Shown one piece after another: positions 43,420 to 56,522 of a stretch of DNA of 64,000 bases. The stretch is from Megaleporinus macrocephalus. Lineage: Eukaryota > Chordata > Actinopteri > Characiformes > Anostomidae. The stretch spans positions 27,061,018-27,125,017 of the forward strand of contig CM038708.1 of assembly GCA_021613375.1 (NCBI GenBank). The letters are read 5' to 3'. Position numbers and translations under genes: made by a program. The notes below the pieces were generated by a model, which made no database searches, was not told the origin of the DNA, and saw only the letters and a program-made list of their open reading frames with translations. Position 1 is the stretch's first letter, and the number at the start of each line of letters is the position of its first letter.

Positions 43420-44040
43420 GCTGCTCCCCTTCCCAATTACAAATATGCGGACATAACGACTGAGCTCATACAAAGCCCGCCCACCTGCGCTGCGATTCGC
43501 TCGTAGTTCATTTGCTCAAGCGGTCCACCAATGGCCAGCTGCGAGTGTGGAAGACACGTCCGTCCTGCTGGGAATACGGCTGGAGAAGGCGGGGGACCCC
43601 CTGTACGTTCCTCTTCTTCCAGCCTTATTTGTCCCAAACGACTCGCCTGTCTCAGAGTCCTGCTTACCTTCGACTTGAACTCAAGTTCATATTAAATCAT
43701 ATAAAATAATAATCGACCTCATTACTACCAGAAGAGGCACCGACCACACTTGAGTGTTAGTGTGTGTCTCACCCTGTGCTGCTCACACCAACTTCTTCAC
43801 TCTTCACTCTTTTCCTCCTTTAAGATCAGAGACCGCAAAGACCGAGACATCTCACGTTTTCTGGCCCTGGAACTGGAAACTTGTGGAGATTCGATGTGTA
43901 GAAAATAAAACTGTTATTCTCCTCCTATTCACAGCTGTCAGGGAGGGGCTTCCAAACCGTTTTTAGACCTCCTGCTATACGTCAGAGAACATGATACCAA
44001 CTGGTTATACTGACTGTATTCTGACTGACTGAATGAAAAT
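43420..44040. other. GC-rich unique segment, no gene assigned
   Basis: 43440-43660 is clearly GC-richer than its surroundings and holds CCAAT-type boxes (CCACCAATGGCC at about 43526). It could be a promoter, possibly of kinase-KEN copy 2 on the minus strand (a donor-like GCAG|GTGGGC lies at about 43485), but no protein-coding frame can be supported. Confidence 0.3.
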
Positions 44041-44085
44041 GTATGGCAAGATTAAATTATGTACATAAAACGATTTCTTTTGTGT

Positions 44086-44876
44086 GTGAAGAATATAAAA
44101 CAACAGAATAGGATAGAATGCAAAGAAACAGAATAGAACAGAATAGAATACCAACTAACAGAAATGAATTAAATACAATAAGTAACTGAATAGAATATAA
44201 AGTAATAGAATAGAATGCAAAGTAACAGAATAGAATATAAAGTAATAGAATACACAGTAACAGAATAGAATAGAATATAAAGTAAAAGAATGCAAAGTAA
44301 CAGAATAGAATATAAAGTAATAGAATATAATCCATAGTAACAGAATTCAAAGTAACGGAATAGAATAGAATACACAGTAACAGAATAGAATAGAATTCAA
44401 AGTAACAGAATAGAATAGAATATACCATAACAGAATAGAATAAAATGCAAAGTAACAGAATAGAATATAAAGAAATAGAATGTAATGCACAGTAACAGAA
44501 TTCAAAGTAACATAATAGAATAGAATACACAGTAACAGAATAGAATATAATGTAATAGAATAGAATACACAGTAACAGAATAGAATAGAATGCAAAGTCA
44601 CAGAATAGAATAGAACATAACATAATAGAATAGAATAGACAGTAACAGAATTCAAAGTAACAGAATAGAATAGAATACACAGTAACAGGATAGAATAGAA
44701 TGTAATAGAATAGAATACACAGTAACAGAATAGAATGGAATAGAATAGAAAACAAAATAACAGAATATAATAGAATAGAATAGAATACAAAGTAATAGAA
44801 AATAATAGAATATGAAGTAACAGAACAGAATAGAAAATAACAGAATAGAATACAAAGTAACAGAATCAAATAGATC
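44086..44876. repeat. AGAATAGAATA-based satellite array
   Basis: About 790 bases of AGAATAGAAT-type pentamers regularly interrupted by ACACAGTAAC or GCAAAGTAAC, giving imperfect units of roughly 20-30 bases. The minus strand reads as a long hydrophobic frame (ILFYSVT-type), an artefact of repetition. Confidence 0.93.
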
Positions 44877-44879
44877 AGA

Positions 44880-47800
44880 AAAGATGTCAGTGCATTGTAT
44901 AGTGTAATTCTTGCTCAGTTGTGTTGTGTCAGGAAAACTGTATTTTATAAGCAATAAAAGTGCTTTGTGAACACCTTCACCAAATAACCAGCGAAAATAA
45001 AAAAAGACCATATACACATTATTCAGCAGAATTATAGCATTTACATGCTAAAACGCATCTTAGACCATTTTCAATACATTTGTCATAATGTTGCTAAGTT
45101 CAAAATTAAAGAGTGTCTACCATTATACACAAGCTGTAAATCTCAAAAACGTTATTTAAAATTGCTACAGCTGGATTTACAGCATATACAGCATAATGAA
45201 AGTTGTAATGAAACTCTTCATATGGTCCATTATTTTGTTTAAAAAAGAAGAATGAGTGATTAAGGCCTTTTGACCAAATTCCTTCCTCAGAATTATTGTA
45301 TAAATCATGACTGTCACAAATGATGCTTTTCCTTTTATCAGGTTTGAACAAATAGACGTCCTCATTATCAGGCTGTCCCCCCATCACTGTGTTACCACAA
45401 CAACAAATAGTACTCACTTATTTGTTCCACATAAATCAGTTTACCGAGTAGTTATACCTCTCAGCTCTAAAAGATAAAAAAATTAATTTCAGTTTATTTA
45501 GTTGTCTTTAAAATTATACGCATTATACGCACTGGCCCAACAGTGCTCGGCATACTGTGTGTGGCTAACCATAGTATAGTATAACTAGTTTTGAGTTGGT
45601 TCAGTGCTTCTTAAAAGCTAAAGCTAAGCAGGACAATGATTTACCAACTCTGCAACAGATTGCCCCAAAGGAACAAAGGGAGTGATGTGAAACAGTCTAA
45701 ACTCAGATCTAAACTCTGTCCAAATTTCATGGGTGATGAAGACACATTACTTGTTCCATCCATGTGATACTGAATTACAGATGTGTTTTATTTTCAGCAT
45801 TAGTAGTAGAATTAAAAAAATGTTTTAAAAAAATCTGTACCTTTGTTTTGATTCTATTTATAATAAAAATGCATTTAAACCTAACCTATCTTGGCCTGAG
45901 ACATCTCACACAGCAGACATGCCTACTGTGGTCCTCTGTGAGCAGTGTGGGCAGTGGCTGATCCAAAGGCCACATAGGTTTAAAGCTGCACGGCCCTTAC
46001 TACACTGATAAGCAAATCTCCACTGGCCAAATGTGGGCCAACCAATGCCTTTAAGCCAAAGCTGTAAAGCCCCATTCACACTCATCCTTGTTTTCACTCT
46101 CGGATTGCACTCTTTACTCTCACGTATGCTGGTTTGAAGACTAAATCCACTCATATAAATATTTTAAAGATGTGACCCTTGGAGTTTCTACCTGCACCAA
46201 GTGCAACTGACCAGGCCCACAAAACGTGATGGTCTACAGTGGTAGCTCACCCAAAAGTACCAGAGGTTTAGTTAATGAAGACCATTGGGAAATTATTTGT
46301 GCTAATAACGTCTCCGTACAAACCTCAGTTAGGTTTTAACAAGAAAACATTTCTGCATGTTAACATTTGCAAGTCTTACTTCTAGAGCAAGTACATGAAA
46401 ACGAAACAATACTGTTAAGCATTTATTTTTGATTTCAGTAGTATTCAAAAACATACATGACATTCAAACATAATAGTAGCATTCGACAAATAAGCATGTA
46501 AACAAATGAGCTGAAAAAACATACAGCAAAACATTTCAAGTACATTATTAGGCTAAAAGTGAAAATATATTAGGTTTTATTTTGGATTTGCATCAGTACT
46601 TTCGTAATTCTACGACTGAAAATTGTTGCCAGCTTGAATGTGCTGGACATTCGGAACTGAACAGCATGCTTTTACAATTCGCAATTGATATGATATGTTA
46701 AAGGTTGAATGTGTGATTACATTCCACATCGCAGGTAAAAAGTGATTTTGCTCTGGCACGCTCAAACTCTGAGCATGTTCGACATTCAAGGGTTTCTCAG
46801 TGCACGACAGGAAATGACGTGATTTTACCATGTTCGGTATGGACCAGTAATCTTCATCCCAAATCATGACAGCATGAAGAAAAGTGGATTAAATAGACAT
46901 GACAAAAAATAAAGAAATGCAATGAAGGAGTAAATGTTTAAAGGTTTGTGCTTGTATGCTTTTCCCTGTAATTCGCTTTGACAGAATGTTCTCACTGAGT
47001 GTTCCAGTAAATCTCCTTAGTCCATGCATGACTTTCTTTAACTTGCTCCCTGTAAACCAGCAGATGAATTCTCTGCAGCATACAGTCACATGCAAAACAT
47101 ACATACAACGCTGTAACGATGCATATTTCCTCATGTGGGATAATAAAAGGCTTCTTATCTTACATGTAATTACATCATTTTAATTTTAAGGTTTTTGGCC
47201 AACACGCTTATATTCAGCACTTGTCTGACAATTTTAAGTGCAAAGTTTCTTGTTTATTTGCTGAGTTTACCATATTAGAAAAAATAAAACATAAAATTGT
47301 CTTCCAGTATGATAAACAGTTAACAGTAGTTGTGTATTAAAATGTATGGAGGTGTGCTCCCTGTACAGAACGCTTATATCTGTAAATAAACTTATTTCTA
47401 CTTTCCAATCTACAAAGTGTAATTTGACTGGGGGCGCCCTGACTTTTGCACATGACTGTAGTGTGAAAGTAAATCAGAATAAGGCAAAACAAATAATTAT
47501 AAATGCTCATAATATCAGACAATTCCATTAGACACTTCACCATTATCAAATCTGAATCCTCAAATCTCAACTATAGTCATCATGTCAGTAGTTTTATTGG
47601 TTCCTATCAAGCTATATATGGAGAGTTATTTGTGCCAAACTGATATGAAAGTGGCTCCAGAACAAAAAAGGAAGGGAAATAAATTTCCTGAAAGGAATTT
47701 CCTGAAAGAAAATCCACATATGACATTACTTTTCCATAGAGGTCAGGGCTGGGCAGCATTTTAATATATATAATTCTCATAATAAATTTAGTCACAATGC

Positions 47801-49740
47801 AATACCATTTGCTTTTCTAAACATATTTTAAAAACTATCGTCAGTACGACAGAACACTGTACAACACTGACTGTAGGACACTGACAAGCTGCATGTCTCA
47901 ATATAATATTTTATTATAGTCCCATTTAACCAGATTTAGTGCAAAACAGTATGAATAATGTAAAATACTGAGTAAAAATAGCTGTGGCCACAATTTTTAA
48001 TAGTGTTTTTAATTTATTCTACTGGTTCTCAAATGTCGTTACTCACAATGATATCTTAGTATTATTTTTTATTTTTGCCTACCTCTTCATACAGACATGC
48101 AGAATAAGCGTCCAAATGAAAAGCAAACCTTCTATAACATTGTTTATACATGAGCCAAAAACTAAACACTGAATTTAATGTCAGAATTTAGTTCAACTCA
48201 TCTTGAAATGAAGTTATACAGCTATATTGCTTTCCACTGTGTAGAACTTCAAACGACATTGAATCAGTGTAACAGGTCTTTAACCTTTTCAGTTTGCCAT
48301 GTTTTCCACTGTGACACAAGCCCGAGAGTTACATTACATTTCACTGTTCTCTTTGTTGTGACTGCATTTCAGTTTGTCGCAAATTCCTCTCAACAGGATG
48401 TTTCCTAGGAACAACCCCATTAACACTGCCCTCTGTGGGCCAGCAATGGAGCTACAACCTATGTTTTGGTGTGGAGCTCCAAACTTACAAGCTCAAAACA
48501 GATAACTGTGTATGTTCTTATGTAGAACAGATGTTCTCACTCATTAAGATGGAAAAATGTTGCATGTTGGAATTCCTACCATCCTCCCAGCTGGAAGTAA
48601 GGTCAGTCCACGGTTGCGGAATAATCAAGAGTTTAAGAAAACATCTTAATACAAAATTGAACGATTGTGAGCAATGTAAGATTTTCCTGTACATCCCATA
48701 AATATTTGCACAAAGATGCACCCTCATATTTCAGAGATGGCTGTTAAGATCTATAGTCAGGTTCACTGGAAACCATTTCATATGGTTATAGGCACAGATT
48801 TATAAGTAGGTGTGAAGTGTTGTTGTATCTGCATAGTGTCCCATGCTGCAGAAAACTATGAGATAATGAAATCTTTTTTTTTATTAACAGTAAGCTTTCT
48901 AGATACTGCATTTAGATAAGTAGTATTCAAAATTGTCTTAAGAAGAATTCAAACAAAACATAATAACAGACAGGCGTAAAATTATTAGAGGTCTTATTAA
49001 AAAGAAAGCACAGCAATGACTGACTCTCCAGAATTTAGGCAACAGTGTGCCATATAGGAGATTTATGACAAGAATACATGCATTCCCTGTACTTTAGAGG
49101 AAATTTACAGAGGTTCACAATAATATTCAACAGGAGAAGATACATGAGAAAAATTAGGCTTTCTGTCTGATTTAAGCAGAAAAGACTGTACAATGCTCTT
49201 CGCACTGAAACTCAACACACTCATAAGGCAATGTAGGCATGTTAGTACTAAAGGCATGACGCAAAAAACCTAGTTTTTTGTTTGTACTACATTGCTATGT
49301 AAAAGTCAGAGACTGCGCTTCATTAATTACATCGTTAATACGATTCAGCCGATAATAATAAAGGAAAAATGTGCAAGTCAAACAAAGGAAATGGTTTTTC
49401 TCAGAACAACAGACCAGCCTTAACACCATGTTTCCTGCAGTTTTTCCTGACACTGAAAAATGTTTAACATTAATGATGTTTTTTTTAATAACAGCTCGAA
49501 AATCATTTTGATGGAACACTTAAAATAGCAAGTATGGCCACTCTGAGCCTGTAAAATCTGATATAGCGCTATGTAACTTTGCAGGAGGGGTCATGTTACA
49601 CAACAGCAACAACTATAAGTCATCAGCTAGCTAACTGCTTGTTAAGCCATAACATACTGACCTTTGTGCCCAAGGTCTAGCCTCTATTTCATTGGCTGAG
49701 GCTCACGTTGTTTGAATAAAGCAAAAAAAAAATTCTAGCA
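44880..49740. other. Intergenic, no gene seen
   Basis: About 4.9 kb of AT-rich, mostly unique sequence. A fragment ending GGGGGCGCCCTGACTTTTGC at about 47433 looks like the edge of an old transposon. CACTGCCCTCTGTGGGCC at about 48426 is a one-base-short CTCF-like string. No exon, RNA gene or long repeat could be supported. Confidence 0.5.
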
Positions 49741-49745
49741 CTGTC

Positions 49746-50161
49746 CTTGTGATGAGAAAGAGAGGAGAAAATCGTAGTTGATAGGGTTACAATTCTTAAA
49801 AGAATAAAAGAATATAGTTTAATGCCAGTGGGTTCTAACAGATTGCTAACATTTGCACCCACTGGAAAAAAGTCAAACTGGCCCTTTGTGGATATCTGTG
49901 ACTCATAGGGTATATAGGGTTATATGGGTTTTATAGGGTGCTTCTTGCTATGAAGGCACATCGTTGTGTTTCAGTTGTCAGGCTAAGGCTAGCTAGATAG
50001 CTAATCAGCTAACAACTGGAACAACTGGGCCAGTTTGGCTTTTGCCAGTGGCTCACTAGCTAACATTAGTGTCCACTTGCACTAAACTTCTTCATTCGTT
50101 CAAGAATTGTAACTCACCCTATCAACTGTAGCCTTTTTCTTCTTCTCTTTCTCACCACAAG
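49746..50161. mobile_element. 416-bp fold-back (long-hairpin) element
   Basis: The left arm (49746 to about 49885) and right arm (about 50022-50161) are imperfect reverse complements over about 140 bases, both starting CTTGTGRTGAGAAAGAG when read inward. They share GTTGATAGGGT, TTACAATTCTT and CAAACTGGCCC in order, with a spacer of about 140 bases. It has the form of a palindromic MITE; target duplication is not clear. It lies between LGI2 and kinase-KEN copy 2. Confidence 0.8.
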
Positions 50162-50164
50162 TAA

Positions 50165-51519
50165 AATGTTAGTATAAAGACTGAGTAGTTTTTGGACTCA
50201 AACCACAAGGAACACAGACAGCAGAACCTCAGCCAGCTTGGTAGAGTCTCAGATCTTTTTTAACTGATAATGGTGCCTGAATAAACAAGGAAGAGAGTGT
50301 ATAACAGGTTTACAGGTACAGTGATCTTTGTTTGATATGAGGGGTCTGTAAAAAAAAAAGGCTAATTACATCAGACATACTAATCGAATAAAGAGAAGTT
50401 AGCTTGTCATTCCCAGCATGGACATCATGGCAGGGAGTGTGAAGACAAGACGAGAGTAAATATCAGACTAATTTTTACTGATTGGCAGAAACTAAAAAAA
50501 GATCAAAGGATGTAAGACAGTCTTGCCAATGTTATTAAAAAAAAAGTGTTGTAGGCCATAACTTTATCTTGCATTTTTTCGAGATGCCAAAAGTCATTTG
50601 ACGTCAGTGCCATTTCAGGCTGGCACGCAAAGAAATAAATTAATTCCATACCAAATGGTTTGGTCAGTCTTTGTCAATTCCACACCAATTACGCCAACCT
50701 GCAATATTACTCTACTTAGCAAGTTGACATGTGTCTTACTCTTCTGATGGTGTTGCCGCTGGTATTGTTACGAAGTTCCAAAGTCAATTACACTCCGCAA
50801 TTGTTGGGGGACCCCAACAGTAAAAAATACTAATTCTTGCATAATGCTGCTTTAATGGCTGTCCAACTTAAATTAAAAACAATGAAGGGTGGTCTCTGAA
50901 CTTTTCATGGTGTTGTATGTAGTTGTAGACCAAATAGGTCCTACATTCAGCAAATAATTAAAAAATAGTGCAAGGCCATGTAAATGGAATGAATCAGAAC
51001 ACGTACTGGGGTATTAAATGGTACAGAAAATGACTGCATTGTATCAGTTTCCTGCCTTAAGTTAACATTAGAAGTTTTTCAGCATGCCTGCATTAAATTG
51101 TTTATTTATTTATTAATTTTTGCAACTCCATCATGCATGGTGCCACAGCATGATTGCTGCATAAAGGTCCTTCAAGATATTGCTAGTTTTATATATGCGA
51201 GTGATTTGGGTACAGCTCCACCCAGTGTCCTCAATGAATGTCCCCATTTTTTGGGCTGAAGAACATCTCAGCTAAAGGTCTTCCAAACCAACAAATAAAC
51301 AAAGTAAATGTAAAACTTTATACAAACGCATGAACTACCATGTACCATACCATGAAATTACATTACATACCTGATAAAGATTCTTGAACGTCATTTCCAA
51401 CCAACCTTCTCCACCGCCAACATTCCCATACCCTCCCTTTTACGGTTTTCAGTGGAAGACATTGTCGGCTGCTGAAATGCTTCCAAATGGCCACAAGGAC
51501 CCTGTGTCCATTCAGGATC
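50165..51519 (-). other. LGI2 3' flank and 3' UTR
   Basis: No further exon. Minus-strand AATAAA hexamers overlap at 51112-51101, about 410 bases past the LGI2 stop, and are likely polyadenylation signals. The rest is unique AT-rich sequence. Confidence 0.45.
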
Positions 51520-52337
51520 TCACAGGCTCAGATCGATAATGATGTGCTCAAATATCTGCGTGCTACCCTTGAAGCTGGAAGCGAAGATGAAGTCCCTGCG
51601 ATCTGTGGAGACCACGGTGAAAGAGCGTGGCGCTTGGATGTAGACTTCCTTAAAACGCTCAAAAATCTTCTTCTCCGCATCCCACAGGTAGATCTGTGAG
51701 AAGGTGTAGTCACTACCCAAAGCCATGTAGTACCGATCTTTGAAGGTGAATGGTTGAAGAATCATGGAACCTCTTGAAGGAAGGGCCTGAACCTCAGTGA
51801 AATGCTTGGCAGTCCAGTGAAGGACTTTGGAGTCACCAATGTATCGAGTCATAGCCAGGTAAATCTCCTCCTTAATCCAGAAAGCCTTGACAGCCACTAC
51901 ATCCTCCATGTTGGGGATTTCACCTTGCAAGACAAACTTCTGTACACTCTTGCTCCACTGGTAAATTACTGGCACTTGAGAACGACTGGCCAGGATGAGG
52001 TGAGCCTTGCCATCCAAGTCCACAAACTCTGCATCAGTATCACGGTACCACTCGTGCAGGGACTGGTAGGAGTAGAAGCCTTTGTCGTTCCACTTATAGA
52101 GGGTTGAAAGACCAGCCTTGGAGCTGTCTGCTATAACAAAGAACCAATCCTCACCAATCTGAAAGGCTTCAATGTCATTGGGCTTGGAGATCTTGGAGAC
52201 TTCAATGTCCTGAAACTTGTTGAACTTGCTTTGGTCTTCGTCAAACTTGTAGATGTGAGAACCTCCGAAAAGCTGTGCGACAATCACAAACACCTGGTTC
52301 TGGATGATCACTGACTTGCAGCCAACGATGGACTGAC
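51520..52337 (-). CDS. lgi2: LGI2 last exon: EPTP beta-propeller
   Basis: An 818-base terminal exon coding 271 residues, with a TGA stop at 51522-51520. It begins GQSIVGCK and carries most of the EPTP/EAR repeats, seen as recurring blocks such as VAQLFGGSHIYKFDEDQSKF, DWFFVIADSSKAGLSTLYKW and LALGSDYTFSQIYLWD-type strings, ending in FEHIIIDLSL. A single large EPTP exon is characteristic of LGI genes. Acceptor CACCGCAG. Confidence 0.95.
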
Positions 52338-55300
52338 CTGCGGTGTGCAAATGAAACAAAGTTTTACATTTGTTACAGATTGTAACTACAAAACACTACG
52401 TGCCTTGCCTTTTACTAACCACAGTTAATCTAATATTTAGCGTGTGCATACCGCCACTTTACAGCTATGCAATATTGTTTTTGCAGCACACTCTATAACA
52501 TTGCATCAGTTTGTATTTCAGGGAATGTATGTTTTCAGGATGGGTCAAGTAGTATTATTGGTCATAATGTTTTTGGGCTAGGATTAGTTGTATGGTTATT
52601 GCTTATAGTATTTTTGGGATAAGGTTAGGTAAGATTATTGATAATTGCTAATAAAAGGTCTACATCAGATTCATGATGTGTTCGTAAACCGCAGAATTGT
52701 TTGCACAGGCAAGTTTAGATTCTGTTCTTACATATGAACAAATCCCAAATAAGAAAACACTGTAGAACCAGAATCTTTGTGAAAACTGTTGTACTGGTTG
52801 TACTGGTTATGGGATTGGGTTAAGTAGGGTTATTTGACTTTTTTAATGGGGTGATGATGAGTATGGTTATTGCTTTTACCCTAATGGGATGGGATTGAGT
52901 AGATTTATTGGTTGTACTGATAATGGGATGGGGCTGACTAGGGTTACTGTACTGGTAATGGAAAGAGGAGGAGTAAGCTTACTGGATGTTTTGTTTTTTT
53001 ACAGTAGAGTTGAGTAGGGTTATTGGTCATATTGTTTATAGGATAGGGTTGAGTAGGGTTTTTGGTCATATTGTTTATAGGATAGGGTTGAGTGGGGTTT
53101 TTGGTCATATTGTTTATAGGATAGGGTTGAGTAGGGTTATTGGTCATATTGTTTATAGGATAGGGTTGAGTAGGGTTTTTGGTCATATTGTTTATAGGAT
53201 AGGGTTGAGTAGGGTTTTTGGTCATATTGTTTATAGGATAGGGTTGAGTAGGGTTATTGGTCATATTGTTTATAGGATGGGGTTGAGTAGGGTTATTGGT
53301 TGTACTGGTTATGGGATGGTATTGAGTGGGGCTATTGAAGGCATTGTTCATGGGATGCGGCTAAGTATTGGTCATGTTGTTCTTGTTTTTGAAACAGGGC
53401 CAGGTAGGGTCTTTTTGCTTTAGAACTGTCTGCTGAGAACAATACTGTCAGGGTCTTCAGAGACAAATGCTGAATAGCTGTAGCATTGTTTCCCTGCTTC
53501 CATACTCCTTATTCAAGGCACCAGTTAATTATCATATAATTCTTGATTTGAAGCTACTGTATTATAAATGTGCTTTCTTGTGCCTTGTTTTTATGCATTT
53601 GCCTGTTTTTTGAGTGCACAGCAAGAACATCCTGCTTATCCTACCTGTAATGTTGTCATAAGTCCTGAAGTTCATTTCGATGTGGTCCCACTGAAGCACC
53701 ATACAACTCTCTATGTTAGGGGCAGCGATGGCCACATACACATCATTCTTGTGAGAGAAGGTGTCCACGGATAGAGACTCAGTGGTCACAGAGTGAAGTG
53801 GAATGAAATCTGTTAAGGCAAACAGTATTAGTTCAGAGCAAAATATATTATCTTGTCTAGGAATACTCGGCATTGTAACTGTAGATTACAATGAACTGCA
53901 AAATAGTGTATAATAGTTTTACAGTGCTTTTTGTGTAGGTATCTACAGTGCATTACTCTGTAATGTGTATAACAGCTATAATGTACACTTTTGTACAGTT
54001 TATGGTACTATAAACTAGAAGTGTAAAGTACTTCTCTATGTTTTGCCAGTTTAACTACTGATACATGTTGTTATTGCAGAAACAATGTACTTTAGAAATA
54101 TCCTCTTCATAAATATACCACTAAAAAACATTGACAAACTGTAATATTGCAGGTTTAATATCATTGTGCACAACAGAGAGCCTAGCAGGGTATCAATGAC
54201 AGCAGCCAAATCTCACACATGCAGCCACACACATGTACACACACACACACACACACACACAGACGACCTGTGGAGATGCACTCGTTGTGGAGGCTTGCCA
54301 TGTCATTGAGTCGCTTGCCCTTCATCTCCTCAGGGCCAGCACAGAGGACATCTGACACGGTGGCGTTGGTGCTCTTCAGCCACGTCATCAACCACTTAGC
54401 ACGACAGTCACACTCAAACACATTACCTCTCAGGTCTCTGCAGGAGGACGCACCAGGTTAGAGGATTTCAGAAGGACACTCAAAAGGCTAGAGGTAAATA
54501 GTTTGTAGTACGTATGATTAAAAAAAGCTTTGAACTGGCACAGTCTATCCATTCAGCTGAAAATATATAAAAGGAAACAGCTAATTAATGTAGCATGGAT
54601 TTCTATATCTACTTTATTTGACTATCTGGAGATCACAAAACCTACTTTTTTATTTTTAATGCTTATTAAATGAAATAGAAAGATTTTGTACAACCCAATT
54701 TCCAGAATGCTGTGCAAAATGTTGATAATAATAGAATACAATGATGCACAAATTATTTAAACCCTATATTTAACAGTAAATAGTACAAAGGCAGAATATC
54801 CTATGTTTTAGTTGAGAAATGTGAAAATTATTTTAAATTTGATGTCAGCAACACCAAATATATAAAAGGCCAAATATTTTAGCACCCAAACTCTTTTACT
54901 ACTGAGCCCTGCTGTTGTAGTAATACATGCAGAATGTAGTTTGACACTGTCTTGCAAAAATAAACAAGCCCTTCCCTGAAAAAGTGTCTAGACGGCAGCA
55001 TATGTTGCTCTAAAACCTGTATATGTCATTCTGCATTAACGGAGCCTTCGTAGTTGTGCAAGCCACCCATGCCATCCCTCTCCTCTTTAGCATAGACACT
55101 GTGTCCATGAGCGGGCTGTACATGGCACTTTTATTTAAATAGTGTTGATGAACAATTTTTTGTCTTAAATTTAGGGAATTTTCTTTGGTTGCTATATTGA
55201 AAAATCTCAAAATTACTGTTCCTCTCATGAACAGTACAACTAAATTGTATAGATGTTTCATTTACCCATTTCTACATGCCTCACAAGCACACTTCTATTA

Positions 55301-56480
55301 CACAGTGAATGATGTTGAGTGAAATGCAAGCTCACAGCTCTATTAGCGAATCCAGATCAACGAAGAGATCTCTTGGCAAAGCCTTGATGTTGTTGTTTGC
55401 CAAAGACCTGCAAGGGTACAGAGACACTTAAGTGCACCAGAACAGATTTGATGACATAGCTTATAAGGAATTAAGATGAGTTATGATGTAAACTTACAGA
55501 TGGGTCAGGTCTCTGAGCCCTCTGAAAGAATATTTTGAAGTGGTCTCAATTTTGTTATTTTCAATAAATCTAGAAGAAAAGAAGCAGACAGATCATCAAA
55601 ACTGAATCAGTACATTAGAGAATGAAGGTAACACACATCGTAATTTGTGAAATAGGCCAATCACTATATCTGTTAGAAACAGGATGAATAAACATTGCCA
55701 AAGTAGTGTATAATAATAAAAAAACAATTAAGTATTCAGACCTTAGATATGCAACCAAAGATTATGTGACCTACTACTGATGTACATATGTCTCATACTG
55801 GAATGCAGTGTTTGCTGTTTCTTGTGGTGAGTAGGGGCTTTCTCCATACTATAATTCCATACATACTATTCTTGTTTAGACATTAGTCAGTGGCCTGCAG
55901 ATCAATATATGTTTCCATGGGTTCTTTGTGGTATCCCATAACATTCTATAACTTAATTTCATTTTGTTGGATGGACACTCCTGGGAAAGGTAACAACGGT
56001 GTTGGACTTTCTCAGTTTGTACAGTCTTTACCAGACACTGGGTAAGTCCAGATTTCTAAAATAGTTTTAGAACCTTTTCCAGCCTAATGAGCTTTAATGT
56101 GTTAAATAAGTACACTAACAATGAGCTATGAGCTGTCTATGTCATTTGTGTTATTGGGTTCTCTATATTGTCAAGAGATAAATGATCATCTGCTCATATT
56201 TGGGTTACATTTATAGAGTAATTTACAAACAACCACCACTGTTCAGCCATTACACAGATTTATTCAATTCCATCAGCAGCACACCTTATTTTAACAAAGG
56301 ATTGACTAGATAAATCAATTGCTAACAATGAATGCTGGAAATGTTTGGATATAGTTATAGTTATGCTAATACACTTACAGACTGGTGCAGTATCGTTTAC
56401 TTGCATGTCAACATTTGTGAAAGAAATAAATGCTTACAACTTTGCATATATATGTACATATAATTTTCTATATAAATTTC

Positions 56481-56522
<42 letters not shown>

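Noticed and set aside
44057..45017. Hydrophobic 270-codon frame resembling a membrane protein
   Set aside because: Encoded entirely by an AGAATAGAAT-type satellite; no domain, no splice sites.
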